From RGIG2000 sp045612665 (GTDB lineage Bacteria > Bacillota > Clostridia > Oscillospirales > CAG-272): a stretch of DNA of 20,623 nucleotides. The translations under genes and the position numbers were made by a program. Within the stretch, counting starts at the first letter, position 1, and the number at the start of each line of letters is the position of its first letter. Below are positions 14,560 to 20,623 of this stretch, one piece after another. The notes beneath the pieces are model-generated. The model had not been told where the DNA came from. It saw only the letters and a program-made list of their open reading frames with translations, and ran no database searches. Location of the stretch: positions 1 through 20,623 of the forward strand of contig JAZKZO010000028.1 in the NCBI GenBank assembly GCA_045612665.1, read 5' to 3'.

Positions 14560-15336
14560 ATGGCACATAAAATTTGTTTTATTAACCAAAAAGGCGGAGT
14601 AGGAAAAACCACTACAACAATGCAAACCGCCGCTTACCTTTATACCAAACAGGGTAAGAGAGTTTTGATGATAGATATGGACCCACAGGGCAACCTTACA
14701 ACCTGCGTTGGAGTTAATACTGACGGTGAAAATACAGTTTCCGAATTGCTCCTTGGCGAGGCTAAATTTGAGGAAACAATAATGAAAACTCCTTATGGAG
14801 ATATCATTCCAAGCGACTCGGCTCTCGGTTATAGAGAAATGGAAATAAGCGGAAAATTCGGTAGAGAGCTTTTGCTTTTCCAGGCTCTCAAGGATAAGCT
14901 TGGTGATTACGATTACGTTCTTATCGATTGCCCACCTGCAATTAACACCTTTACATACAACGTATTTATGGTGGCTGATAGTGTGGTTGTCGTTTCCGAG
15001 GTCGGTCTTTTCTCGGCAAGAGGCTGTGGAAAGATGATAGATACCGTAAGACAGGCGGTTGGCGTATATGATAGAAACATTCATATCGCAGGAATTCTTT
15101 TCACTAAAAATAACCAAACAAAGCTTGCTAAGGAAATTCGTGAGCAGGTTTCACTCGTTAGTAGCGAATACGGAGTTAGAGTGTTTGAAACTATGATAGG
15201 CACGTATCCTGCGCCTATTGGTGAGAGCCAGGCACTTTGCAAGAGCTTGTTTGATTACGCACCAAAGCACAAGGCAACGGCACAGTATGCAGCAGCAATA
15301 GAAGAAATGATTAAAGCAGTTGAAGAGGAGATATAA
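14560..15336 (+). CDS. parA: ParA-family partition ATPase (plasmid type)
   Basis: ParA ATPases move DNA or protein cargo by ATP-dependent, nonspecific DNA binding. The start at 14560 follows GGAGG; an in-frame ATG at 14506 lies before the predicted transcription start and is rejected. The 258-residue product begins with the deviant Walker A KGGVGKTT, carrying the signature lysine K11 and K16. LMIDMDPQG (37-44) is the A' motif and VLIDCPP the Walker B. There is no N-terminal helix-turn-helix, so it is of the short kind that leaves DNA binding to its partner. The C-terminus (PIGESQALCKSLFDYAPKHKA) resembles plasmid and mobile-element ParAs more than chromosomal Soj. Two bases separate it from its partner gene. 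Confidence 0.92.
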   Translation: MAHKICFINQKGGVGKTTTTMQTAAYLYTKQGKRVLMIDMDPQGNLTTCVGVNTDGENTVSELLLGEAKFEETIMKTPYGDIIPSDSALGYREMEISGKFGRELLLFQALKDKLGDYDYVLIDCPPAINTFTYNVFMVADSVVVVSEVGLFSARGCGKMIDTVRQAVGVYDRNIHIAGILFTKNNQTKLAKEIREQVSLVSSEYGVRVFETMIGTYPAPIGESQALCKSLFDYAPKHKATAQYAAAIEEMIKAVEEEI

Positions 15337-15338
15337 TT

Positions 15339-15641
15339 ATGGCAAAGAAGATTTACGGTATAGCAGATGCTATGAGATCAGAGGTAAAAACACAAGAGCC
15401 TGCAAAGGTTGAGGTTCAAAAGGAAGCTAAAAAGCGCGGTAGACCAAGAAAGGTTACCGATCCTAAGGATGCTCGCACTGCTTTCGTTAGAACAACAGTT
15501 AGCCCATCACTTAAGAAGAAGCTCCAAATCGTTTGCATGAGCAAGGGAGTAAGCGAGGACGCATATACTCACGACCTTCTTGAAAAGGCTATTAATCGCG
15601 ATTACGAAAAGGCACTTTTGGCTGTAACCGCTGAGGAATAA
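15339..15641 (+). CDS. Small AT-hook/ribbon-helix-helix-like partner of ParA
   Basis: This 100-residue protein is not a ParB. Residues 1-16 are a short basic/amphipathic N-terminus, the place where ParA-stimulating peptides lie in other centromere-binding proteins. Residues 31-38 read KKRGRPRK, a textbook AT-hook core (GRP) that binds the minor groove of AT-rich DNA. Residues 45-95 (a strand FVRTTVS, then two helices with a GVSEDAYTHDLL turn) look like a ribbon-helix-helix dimer fold. GAGGAG inside the end of parA serves as ribosome binding site. Position, size and architecture suggest the centromere-binding protein of a type Ib-like partition system. This is inference; a transcriptional regulator is the alternative. 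Confidence 0.75.
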   Translation: MAKKIYGIADAMRSEVKTQEPAKVEVQKEAKKRGRPRKVTDPKDARTAFVRTTVSPSLKKKLQIVCMSKGVSEDAYTHDLLEKAINRDYEKALLAVTAEE

Positions 15642-15650
15642 TTAGTAAGT

Positions 15651-15684
15651 AAAAAGCTCTTATCGTGTGATAAGAGCTTTTTTT
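15651..15684 (+). terminator. Two-way terminator between the parA cassette and the FkbM gene
   Basis: A 14-bp stem (15651-15664 with 15669-15682, core AGCTCTTATC) has a GTGT loop and T runs on both strands. It ends the parA cassette rightwards and the methyltransferase gene leftwards; the stop of the latter at 15683-15685 abuts it. Confidence 0.95.
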
Positions 15685-16768
15685 ATTTTATAGCATACAA
15701 ATTTAGATCCCATGCAGGAATATAAGGTAATCTCCTTAAAATAAGCTTATATTCGGGGCAAATTGAATATAAAAGAAGTGGCAAATCAAACATATCCTCG
15801 CTTTTGTGATACATAGAAACGAGCAAATCGGGCTTGAATTTTTCAATTAGTGTGGAGCTACCCAAAATTGCTTTGTGCTCCGCACCCTCAACGTCATATT
15901 TTATAAAATCCGCACTTGGAATAACGCTATCGGGGCATCTTGCCTCAACACAAACCATTTTTGTTTGATGCGATATAGTGCCACTTCCTGAGGAGTTTCT
16001 ATTTCCTGAGGCAGAGAATTCGAGAGTTGTATCCTCGTCCCAAGAAGCATAGTTGAACGCGTTTATAATAAGGCGTTCACTTTCGGCATAAGCCTTTAAC
16101 TTCTTAAAATTGCGAAAATCGGGCTCAAATGCGTAAACAAGGGAAAGGTTAGGGCATAAATTGCGGTATTTTCGTATCGTATCACCGTTGTAAGCACCTA
16201 AATCTGCATAGGAACGATATTTTTCATAAGGCATAATAGCGTCAACCGTTGCCTCGTCGTCCTCACTAGCCTTGAGATATTTTAACTTTCCTGTAAGCTT
16301 AAAGCGAACTACGTTGTCAAAAACCTCTTTTGAACGCTCGTCAAAAAGAAGATTTCTTGCCGTTTCAAGCTTACTAGCGTTGAAATCAAAGAATTCCTCA
16401 CAAAATAGAGGTCCATCACAAACAGGAACATCGGGCGCGTATAGCTCGTGTATCTCGTCAAGCGCATAAATTCGCTCCATAACGTCGCTAAGATGTGTGC
16501 CAAAGGAGAGAAGAATGATAAAATCTCCGTATTTTTCCTTTGCTTGCGTGTATGAAAGCACAATTTTGCCACGGTAAGAATGACCGCGCACAAATCCGTC
16601 GCTTGCAAAAACGTCGTCATATTTTATTCCGTACGACTCTAAAACAGCTATTATTTTGTCAGCGCCGTTTCCCATGCCGTAAATGAGAATAGGCTTGGTT
16701 ACGTCCTTTAAATAGTGCCATAAATCGCATGAAAACTCATTAAAAATATGTTTTTTAAAATTATTCAT
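15683..16768 (-). CDS. FkbM-family methyltransferase with N-terminal Rossmann-like domain
   Basis: This 361-residue SAM-dependent methyltransferase of the FkbM type usually acts on sugars or other small hydroxylated groups. The N-terminal third has a separate nucleotide-binding-like start, ILIYGMGNGADKI (27-39). The methyltransferase domain shows motif I DLGAYNGDT (189-197), the acidic turn AFEPD (213-217) and KYDVEGAEH (290-298), the family hallmark. There is no membrane segment. The ribosome binding site is AAGGA, 5 bases before ATG. No glycosyltransferase or polysaccharide genes lie nearby, so the substrate is unknown. It is monocistronic, with its own promoter and the shared terminator. 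Confidence 0.9.
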   Translation of the reverse strand: MNNFKKHIFNEFSCDLWHYLKDVTKPILIYGMGNGADKIIAVLESYGIKYDDVFASDGFVRGHSYRGKIVLSYTQAKEKYGDFIILLSFGTHLSDVMERIYALDEIHELYAPDVPVCDGPLFCEEFFDFNASKLETARNLLFDERSKEVFDNVVRFKLTGKLKYLKASEDDEATVDAIMPYEKYRSYADLGAYNGDTIRKYRNLCPNLSLVYAFEPDFRNFKKLKAYAESERLIINAFNYASWDEDTTLEFSASGNRNSSGSGTISHQTKMVCVEARCPDSVIPSADFIKYDVEGAEHKAILGSSTLIEKFKPDLLVSMYHKSEDMFDLPLLLYSICPEYKLILRRLPYIPAWDLNLYAIK

Positions 16769-16776
16769 AGCATTCC

Positions 16777-16805
16777 TTGAAAAATAAATAAAAATGTGTT
16801 AAAAT
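16777..16805 (+). promoter_or_regulatory. Likely promoter of the HIT gene
   Basis: TTGAAA (16777-16782), a 17-bp spacer ending TGTGT, TAAAAT (16800-16805), an extended -10 like those of rplS and the pseudouridine synthase gene. The start is near 16812. It interlocks with the opposing promoter at 16814-16842. Confidence 0.75.
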
Positions 16806-16813
16806 CTATTTAC

Positions 16814-16842
16814 AGTATACAATAAAATTTCTTTTAAATCAA
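16814..16842 (-). promoter_or_regulatory. Likely promoter of the FkbM methyltransferase gene
   Basis: Read on the minus strand: TTGATT (16837-16842), a 17-bp spacer, TATACT (16814-16819). The start is near 16807, giving a leader of about 39 bases. It lies on the far side of the HIT promoter, so the two face each other. Confidence 0.68.
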
Positions 16843-16853
16843 GGAGAAAAAAT

Positions 16854-17192
16854 ATGGATTGTCTTTTTTGTAAGATTGTAAACGGAGAAATTCCTTCAAA
16901 TAAGGTTTATGAGGACGAAAAAATTCTCGCATTTCATGATATCAGTCCTGAGGCGAAAATTCATTTTTTGGTAGTTCCAAAGACTCATATTTGCTGTGCT
17001 GACAAGATTGATAGCACAAATAGCCATATTATCGCATACATTTTTGAGAAAATTCCGGAAATTGCCAAGCTTGCCGGCATCACAAACGGTTATAGAATTA
17101 TCAATAACTGCGGAGAGGATGCTTGCCAAAGCGTAAAGCACATACATTTCCACGTTTTAGGTGGAGAAAAGCTTCCAGAGCACATAAAATAA
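16854..17192 (+). CDS. HIT family (HINT-like) nucleotide-binding hydrolase
   Basis: This small histidine-triad protein has 112 residues. The family acts on purine nucleotide derivatives such as nucleoside phosphoramidates; the exact substrate is not predictable. The N-terminus CLFCKIVNGEIPSNKVYED is the standard HINT opening with a CxxC. The active-site triad H-x-H-x-H is in KHIHFHVLGG (H96, H98, H100, with H100 the likely nucleophile by position). AAGGAG precedes the ATG. It is a single-gene unit ended by a strong terminator at 17194-17222. Confidence 0.96.
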   Translation: MDCLFCKIVNGEIPSNKVYEDEKILAFHDISPEAKIHFLVVPKTHICCADKIDSTNSHIIAYIFEKIPEIAKLAGITNGYRIINNCGEDACQSVKHIHFHVLGGEKLPEHIK

Positions 17193-17193
17193 G

Positions 17194-17222
17194 AAAAAAG
17201 ACCGTTTAATACGGTCTTTTTT
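17194..17222 (+). terminator. Two-way terminator between the HIT gene and sigG
   Basis: A 12-bp stem AAAAAAGACCGT/ACGGTCTTTTTT has a TTAAT loop. T runs exist on both strands, so it ends the HIT transcript rightwards and sigG leftwards (stop at 17225-17227). Confidence 0.94.
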
Positions 17223-17224
17223 AA

Positions 17225-17998
17225 TTAAAATTGCTTTCTTATTCTTTCAAGAGCACTTTTTTCAACCCTTGAAACCTGTGCTTGCGAGATACCTATCTCC
17301 GAGGCGATTTCGCTTTGAGTTTTTCCAGCATAAAAGCGCATATTTATAATCGCCTTTTCCCGTTCATTGAGCTTTTTTATTGCTTCCTTTAAGGCAATAT
17401 CCTCAATCCACATTTCATCGCTTGAGCTTGTATCGCAAAGCTGATCCATAATAAAAATTGAATCTCCCGAATCGCTATAAACAGGCTCGTAAAGTGATAC
17501 GGGCTCGCTTATCGCTTCCATAGCGCAAACGACGTCCTCTTTTTTCTCATTAAGCTCATTTGCAACCATTTCAATTGAAGGCTCGTAGGAAAGCCTTTTT
17601 GTAAGCTCTTCCTTCATTTGTAGCGCCTTGTAAGCCAAATCCCGTACAGACCTGCTAACTCTTATAGAGTTATTATCCCTTAAATATCGCCGTATTTCTC
17701 CAATTATCATAGGAACGGCATAGGTAGAGAATTTTACGTCAAGCTCAGTATTGAAATTGTCAATTGCCTTTATAAGACCTATGCAACCAACCTGAAAAAG
17801 ATCGTCCATATTTTCATTTCTTGCACTGAATCTTTGAACAATTGATAAAACAAGCCGTAAATTACCGTCTATTAGCATCTCCCTTGCTTTGTCGTCGCCA
17901 CTTCGCGATTTTATTAAAAGGTCCTTTTTTTCCGCGTCGGAAAGTGTTTTTAAGCTTGCAGTATTAACACCGCAAATTTCAACCTTGTTATAATGCAT
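17225..17998 (-). CDS. sigG: Sporulation sigma factor G
   Basis: Sigma G directs late transcription in the forespore and marks the host as an endospore former. The 257-residue protein opens with NKVEICGVNT, the sigma G N-terminal signature that separates it from sigma F. Region 2 contains DDLFQVGCIGLIKAIDNF and FSTYAVPMIIGEIRRYLRD. Region 3 begins with RVSRSVRDLAYKAL. Region 4 ends with a helix-turn-helix SEIASEIGISQAQVSRVEK. The ribosome binding site is AGGAG, 6 bases before ATG, and lies in a hairpin. In Bacillus and many Clostridia the gene follows sigE; here its upstream neighbour is a glycyl radical enzyme operon closed by a terminator, so no sigE read-through is visible. Confidence 0.96.
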   Translation of the reverse strand: MHYNKVEICGVNTASLKTLSDAEKKDLLIKSRSGDDKAREMLIDGNLRLVLSIVQRFSARNENMDDLFQVGCIGLIKAIDNFNTELDVKFSTYAVPMIIGEIRRYLRDNNSIRVSRSVRDLAYKALQMKEELTKRLSYEPSIEMVANELNEKKEDVVCAMEAISEPVSLYEPVYSDSGDSIFIMDQLCDTSSSDEMWIEDIALKEAIKKLNEREKAIINMRFYAGKTQSEIASEIGISQAQVSRVEKSALERIRKQF

Positions 17999-18004
17999 TT
18001 CGTA

Positions 18005-18021
18005 CTCCTATCTTTGATAGG
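18005..18021 (-). promoter_or_regulatory. Hairpin over the sigG ribosome binding site
   Basis: On the minus strand CCTATC (18016-18021) can pair with GATAGG (18007-18012) around AAA. The second arm overlaps AGGAG (18005-18009), the sigG ribosome binding site. A perfect 6-bp stem with a short loop here would reduce initiation on transcripts that carry both arms. Confidence 0.6.
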
Positions 18022-18051
18022 ATTATTGACTTCAAAATAGTGAAATTATGC
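18022..18051 (-). promoter_or_regulatory. Weak candidate forespore-type promoter for sigG
   Basis: Read on the minus strand, GCATA (18047-18051) matches the -35 of sigma F/sigma G promoters. Sixteen bases later GTCAATAAT (18022-18030) only partly resembles a sigma F -10. No good SigA promoter was found in 18001-18075. This is a guess based on the -35 box and on gene function. Confidence 0.27.
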
Positions 18052-18075
18052 AAATTAAAGATTGCCAAATTAATG

Positions 18076-18100
18076 AAAAAAGAGCCCGAAGGCCCTTTTT
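18076..18100 (-). terminator. Terminator after the glycyl radical enzyme operon
   Basis: On the minus strand AAAAAGGGCC pairs with GGCTCTTTTT (one G-U pair) around a TTCG tetraloop, with a run of Ts at the end. It overlaps the last codon of the activase gene and separates it from sigG. Confidence 0.88.
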
Positions 18101-18917
18101 ATTTGAATATTTTTCTAAGCTCGGATAGCGTTTCCTTACTTGGTGCACTGAAATTTGTATGAGTAAGACCGAGAGCACAATATTTATGCTCTCCCATTGC
18201 GTGATAGGGGAGAAGCTCTATCTTTTCTGCATATCCGTATTCATCAAAAAACGCTTTTATTTTTTGCATTTCATCATTTGATGCATTGAATTCTTCAATT
18301 ACAGGAATTCTTATCCATATTTTGCACTTGGCTTGTAACAATTTTCTTAAATTTTCCAAAATAAGCGAATTGTCAACACCAACAAATTCCTTGTGCAGGT
18401 CGCTATCAATACATTTTACGTCGTATAAAAACATATCAACGTAGGGGAGAATGCTTTCAAAATAAGAATAGGGAATATGCCCGGCGGTGTCAACGGCGGT
18501 ATTTATATCATTTTTCTTACATTCGATAAGCAATGACCTCAAAAAATCAATTTGAAGCATGCATTCGCCACCGGAAAACGTAACTCCACCGTCTTTTCCA
18601 TAGTAATCCTTATCCTTTAAGATAATTTCCATTATTTCGTTAATGGAAAGCTCTTTTCCGGAAATTTCTCTCGCACCCTGCGGACAATATGTAACGCATT
18701 TTTCACAAAAATCGCAATTTTTAAGAGAATTAGGGCATATTTTTTCACATTTTCCGCAGTCGATACACTTGTTTTTAAAATGCATCATTTGCTTTTCAAA
18801 AAGCTGACCCTCTGGATTGTGGCACCACGCGCAACGCAGGTTACAGCCCTTGAAAAATACGGTTGTTCGTACACCGGGACCGTCAACAAGCGAGCCTCTT
18901 TGTATATCAAAAATCAT
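18099..18917 (-). CDS. Glycyl radical enzyme activase (radical SAM, PflA-like)
   Basis: This radical SAM enzyme generates the glycyl radical on its partner. In its 272 residues C25, C29 and C32 form the CxxxCxxC site for the SAM-cleaving 4Fe-4S cluster (GCNLRCAWCHNP). Two ferredoxin-type cysteine sets follow at C51-C61 and C68-C78, an insertion seen in activases of non-PFL glycyl radical enzymes and absent from the plain PFL activase. FSGGE (SAM amine binding) and DVKCID follow. The start overlaps the stop of the enzyme gene by 4 bases, so the two are translationally coupled. The double-cluster insert argues against a simple pyruvate formate-lyase system. Confidence 0.93.
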   Translation of the reverse strand: MIFDIQRGSLVDGPGVRTTVFFKGCNLRCAWCHNPEGQLFEKQMMHFKNKCIDCGKCEKICPNSLKNCDFCEKCVTYCPQGAREISGKELSINEIMEIILKDKDYYGKDGGVTFSGGECMLQIDFLRSLLIECKKNDINTAVDTAGHIPYSYFESILPYVDMFLYDVKCIDSDLHKEFVGVDNSLILENLRKLLQAKCKIWIRIPVIEEFNASNDEMQKIKAFFDEYGYAEKIELLPYHAMGEHKYCALGLTHTNFSAPSKETLSELRKIFK

Positions 18918-20623
18918 GAATTAGTCCTTTTTATAATATCGTCTTGAATATCATTGTTTAATCTTACAAAATAATCCGAAAATCCTGAAACTCTAACTCT
19001 TAAATTACTGTAATTTTGAGGATTTTTTCTTGCCTTAAGAAGCTCGTCCCTTGAAACGTAGGTAAGCTGAAAATGAACGCCGCCCTTTTTGAAATACGTC
19101 TCAAAAATATCAACAAGCTTCTCAAATTGCTCATCATCCTCAAAAATTTTCTTGTCAAGAGAAATGTTGGTTACAGTAGAACCGCAAACAATGCCGTTTT
19201 TATTACAGTCTGCAATTGAATTTAGAAGAGAAGTAAGACCATTTCTGTCCTTGCCGTCGTTTTGCCCAAGTCCGAATTTCATTAGCTCACCTGAAAAACG
19301 CCCGTCGGGAGTAGCCAAGGTGTCGTCGCCATACCATTTGTAATGCTGATTATAGCCGGCAAGGTCTCCTAAAAGCCATTGATATCCAAATATGTTTTTT
19401 CTATTTCTTATATGCTCGTAAATATCGTCAAAAAACCGTTTGGCAAGCGAGTTGGAAAGGTCGGTATCGTTACCGAAAAATTCGCATTTTTTGAGAATTA
19501 AGACCCTCATATCCTCATATCCCTGCCAATTTTTGTGTAAAGCATCTATAAGAGCACTCATCGTAAATATCTTTTCGTCAAAAACAAATTGCTTAACCGC
19601 GATAAGCGAGTCGATTACGTTAACAGTGCCCATTAGCATAGGAGAGGCAATACCAACCCTTGAACCACCTGCGGTTACGCTTTTTGCATTTTCGATACAG
19701 TCCGAAGCAAACAGGCTCGATATGTAATTTGTGTCCTTGGCGCGCAGAGAATTGTACATATCATCATACTCGAAAATTTTATCAAGCTCCTCGAAAAGAA
19801 TTGTCAAATATTGCGAGTAAAACTCCTCAAAATCAGTGCAATTTGCAATTTTTTCGTGCTTTTTATGAAAAAGCGTTTCAATTGAATGCAAAAGATTTCC
19901 CTTTGAGGTGCTACCGGCAATAGAGCCCTGAAAAGCAGGCTCGTTACAGCCGACAGTAGTGTAATTTACCGCCTTTTCGTAAGGAATTTTGCAAATTTCC
20001 GTGTATGCCTTTATTCTTTTTTCATCGTTTGTGAAAGCAATTCGCTTATGTGGATCCTTTCTTTCCATATCCATCATAAATCTAAGCACTTCCTTAGGCG
20101 TTTTTTTAGTCCAACGAAGTGTAATTTGCGGAATATACGTGGGAAGCTCCATAAGTGCCTCAACAATAAGCCTTGAAACCTCATTAAATCCATCCTCGCC
20201 GTTTGGTAAATAACCGCCGATGCAAAAATGAGATTGCCCACCGCGACCAAAATGAGGAGAATTTCTGTGTGTTGTAGCCTGAAGCATTAAAAATAGCTCC
20301 TGCAAATATTCCTTTGCAAGCTCAGGCGTGATATTTCCGTTTTTCAAATCCTTTTCGTAGAAAGGAGTTAAATACCTGTCAAGCGTACCAATACTGTCGG
20401 GGTTAGCGCTAAAGCAAAAATAAATAGTCAAAATCGCACCGTAAAACGTTTGCGGTGGATGCTTTGGAATAAATTGAAGAGTGTGTGCAAGGCGCAAAAG
20501 ATTAGCCTTATAGGTAGGGTTTTCAATCTTTTCAGCAAGCTCCCTTGCACGAGTAGAGCATTTGTAAGACCAATACATCATCGCCTCACAAACGCTTCCA
20601 AGCGCGATAAGAAACTCCTTTTC
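18914..20623 (-). CDS. Glycyl radical enzyme, substrate unassigned (N-terminus beyond window)
   Basis: The frame stays open to the right edge, so the gene is cut: 569 residues are present and some 200 N-terminal ones are missing. Methionine at 20581 is internal, not a start. Numbering from it, the active-site cysteine is C212 in TTVGCNEPAF, followed by the glutamate (C-x-E) that serves as base in dehydratase-type members. The glycyl radical site is G533 in RVRVSGFSDYF. The 321-residue gap between them is normal for the family. Pyruvate formate-lyase has a CC pair instead, so this is not a PFL. The GCNEP and HFQLTYVS variants do not let me name glycerol, choline, hydroxyproline or isethionate enzymes. 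It is coupled to the activase downstream. Confidence 0.9.
   Translation of the reverse strand, partial: EKEFLIALGSVCEAMMYWSYKCSTRARELAEKIENPTYKANLLRLAHTLQFIPKHPPQTFYGAILTIYFCFSANPDSIGTLDRYLTPFYEKDLKNGNITPELAKEYLQELFLMLQATTHRNSPHFGRGGQSHFCIGGYLPNGEDGFNEVSRLIVEALMELPTYIPQITLRWTKKTPKEVLRFMMDMERKDPHKRIAFTNDEKRIKAYTEICKIPYEKAVNYTTVGCNEPAFQGSIAGSTSKGNLLHSIETLFHKKHEKIANCTDFEEFYSQYLTILFEELDKIFEYDDMYNSLRAKDTNYISSLFASDCIENAKSVTAGGSRVGIASPMLMGTVNVIDSLIAVKQFVFDEKIFTMSALIDALHKNWQGYEDMRVLILKKCEFFGNDTDLSNSLAKRFFDDIYEHIRNRKNIFGYQWLLGDLAGYNQHYKWYGDDTLATPDGRFSGELMKFGLGQNDGKDRNGLTSLLNSIADCNKNGIVCGSTVTNISLDKKIFEDDEQFEKLVDIFETYFKKGGVHFQLTYVSRDELLKARKNPQNYSNLRVRVSGFSDYFVRLNNDIQDDIIKRTNS

Noticed and set aside
14440..15117. 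Minus-strand open frame opposite parA
   Set aside because: It is the complement of conserved parA codons plus the repeat region; no ribosome binding site or recognisable protein.
14356..15684. Whole ParA cassette as a recent mobile element
   Set aside because: No integrase, transposase, terminal repeats or target duplication seen; composition is similar to neighbours by eye.
20537..20581. Start of the glycyl radical enzyme at the ATG at 20581
   Set aside because: The frame continues without a stop to the window edge and the N-terminal part of the family domain is missing, so this ATG is internal.

Overview
The window looks like chromosomal DNA of a low-GC, endospore-forming Clostridia (Bacillota) species, probably an anaerobe. 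The genes show this: a sporulation sigma factor (SigG), a tig-clpP-clpX operon, a lepB-ylqF-rnhB-yraN block, a TIGR04086/yajC pair, and an oxygen-sensitive glycyl radical enzyme with its activase. Promoters are strong, textbook SigA types with 17-bp spacers, and most genes have clear AGGAG/GGAGG ribosome binding sites. No species can be named from sequence alone.

Left part (1-8254). A single tRNA-Pro(GGG) gene with its own promoter and terminator points right. Facing it is the protein quality-control operon tig-clpP-clpX (trigger factor, Clp peptidase, Clp unfoldase), read leftwards from a promoter at 3452-3480. Next, also leftwards, comes a tightly packed operon: lepB (signal peptidase I), ylqF/rbgA (50S assembly GTPase), rnhB (RNase HII), yraN, an M19 dipeptidase and a calcineurin-like phosphoesterase. 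Here stops overlap starts or ribosome binding sites, which suggests translational coupling. rplS (L19) is divergent from lepB and has its own promoter and a structured leader.

Middle part (8302-14386). A TIGR04086 membrane protein and yajC (Sec accessory) read leftwards. Divergent from yajC is a long rightward run: an RluA-family pseudouridine synthase whose start codon sits at the predicted +1, a DUF3810 membrane metalloprotease candidate, murA, a DUF1858 protein, trmK and a Nif3-like protein, closed by a strong terminator.

Right part (14387-20623). The most unusual unit is a two-gene partition-like cassette: a plasmid-type ParA and a 100-residue partner with an AT-hook and a ribbon-helix-helix-like C-terminus. 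It is preceded by a 16-bp iteron array and a perfect 14-bp inverted repeat just upstream of a strong promoter. Then come a leftward FkbM-type methyltransferase, a rightward HIT protein (with interlocked promoters between them), sigG with a hairpin over its ribosome binding site, and a leftward glycyl radical enzyme plus activase operon. The enzyme gene runs off the right edge, so its N-terminus is missing.

No CRISPR array, insertion sequence, integrase or rRNA was seen. The strongest candidate for something undescribed is the ParA/AT-hook cassette with its repeat array. The glycyl radical enzyme of unassigned substrate is second.
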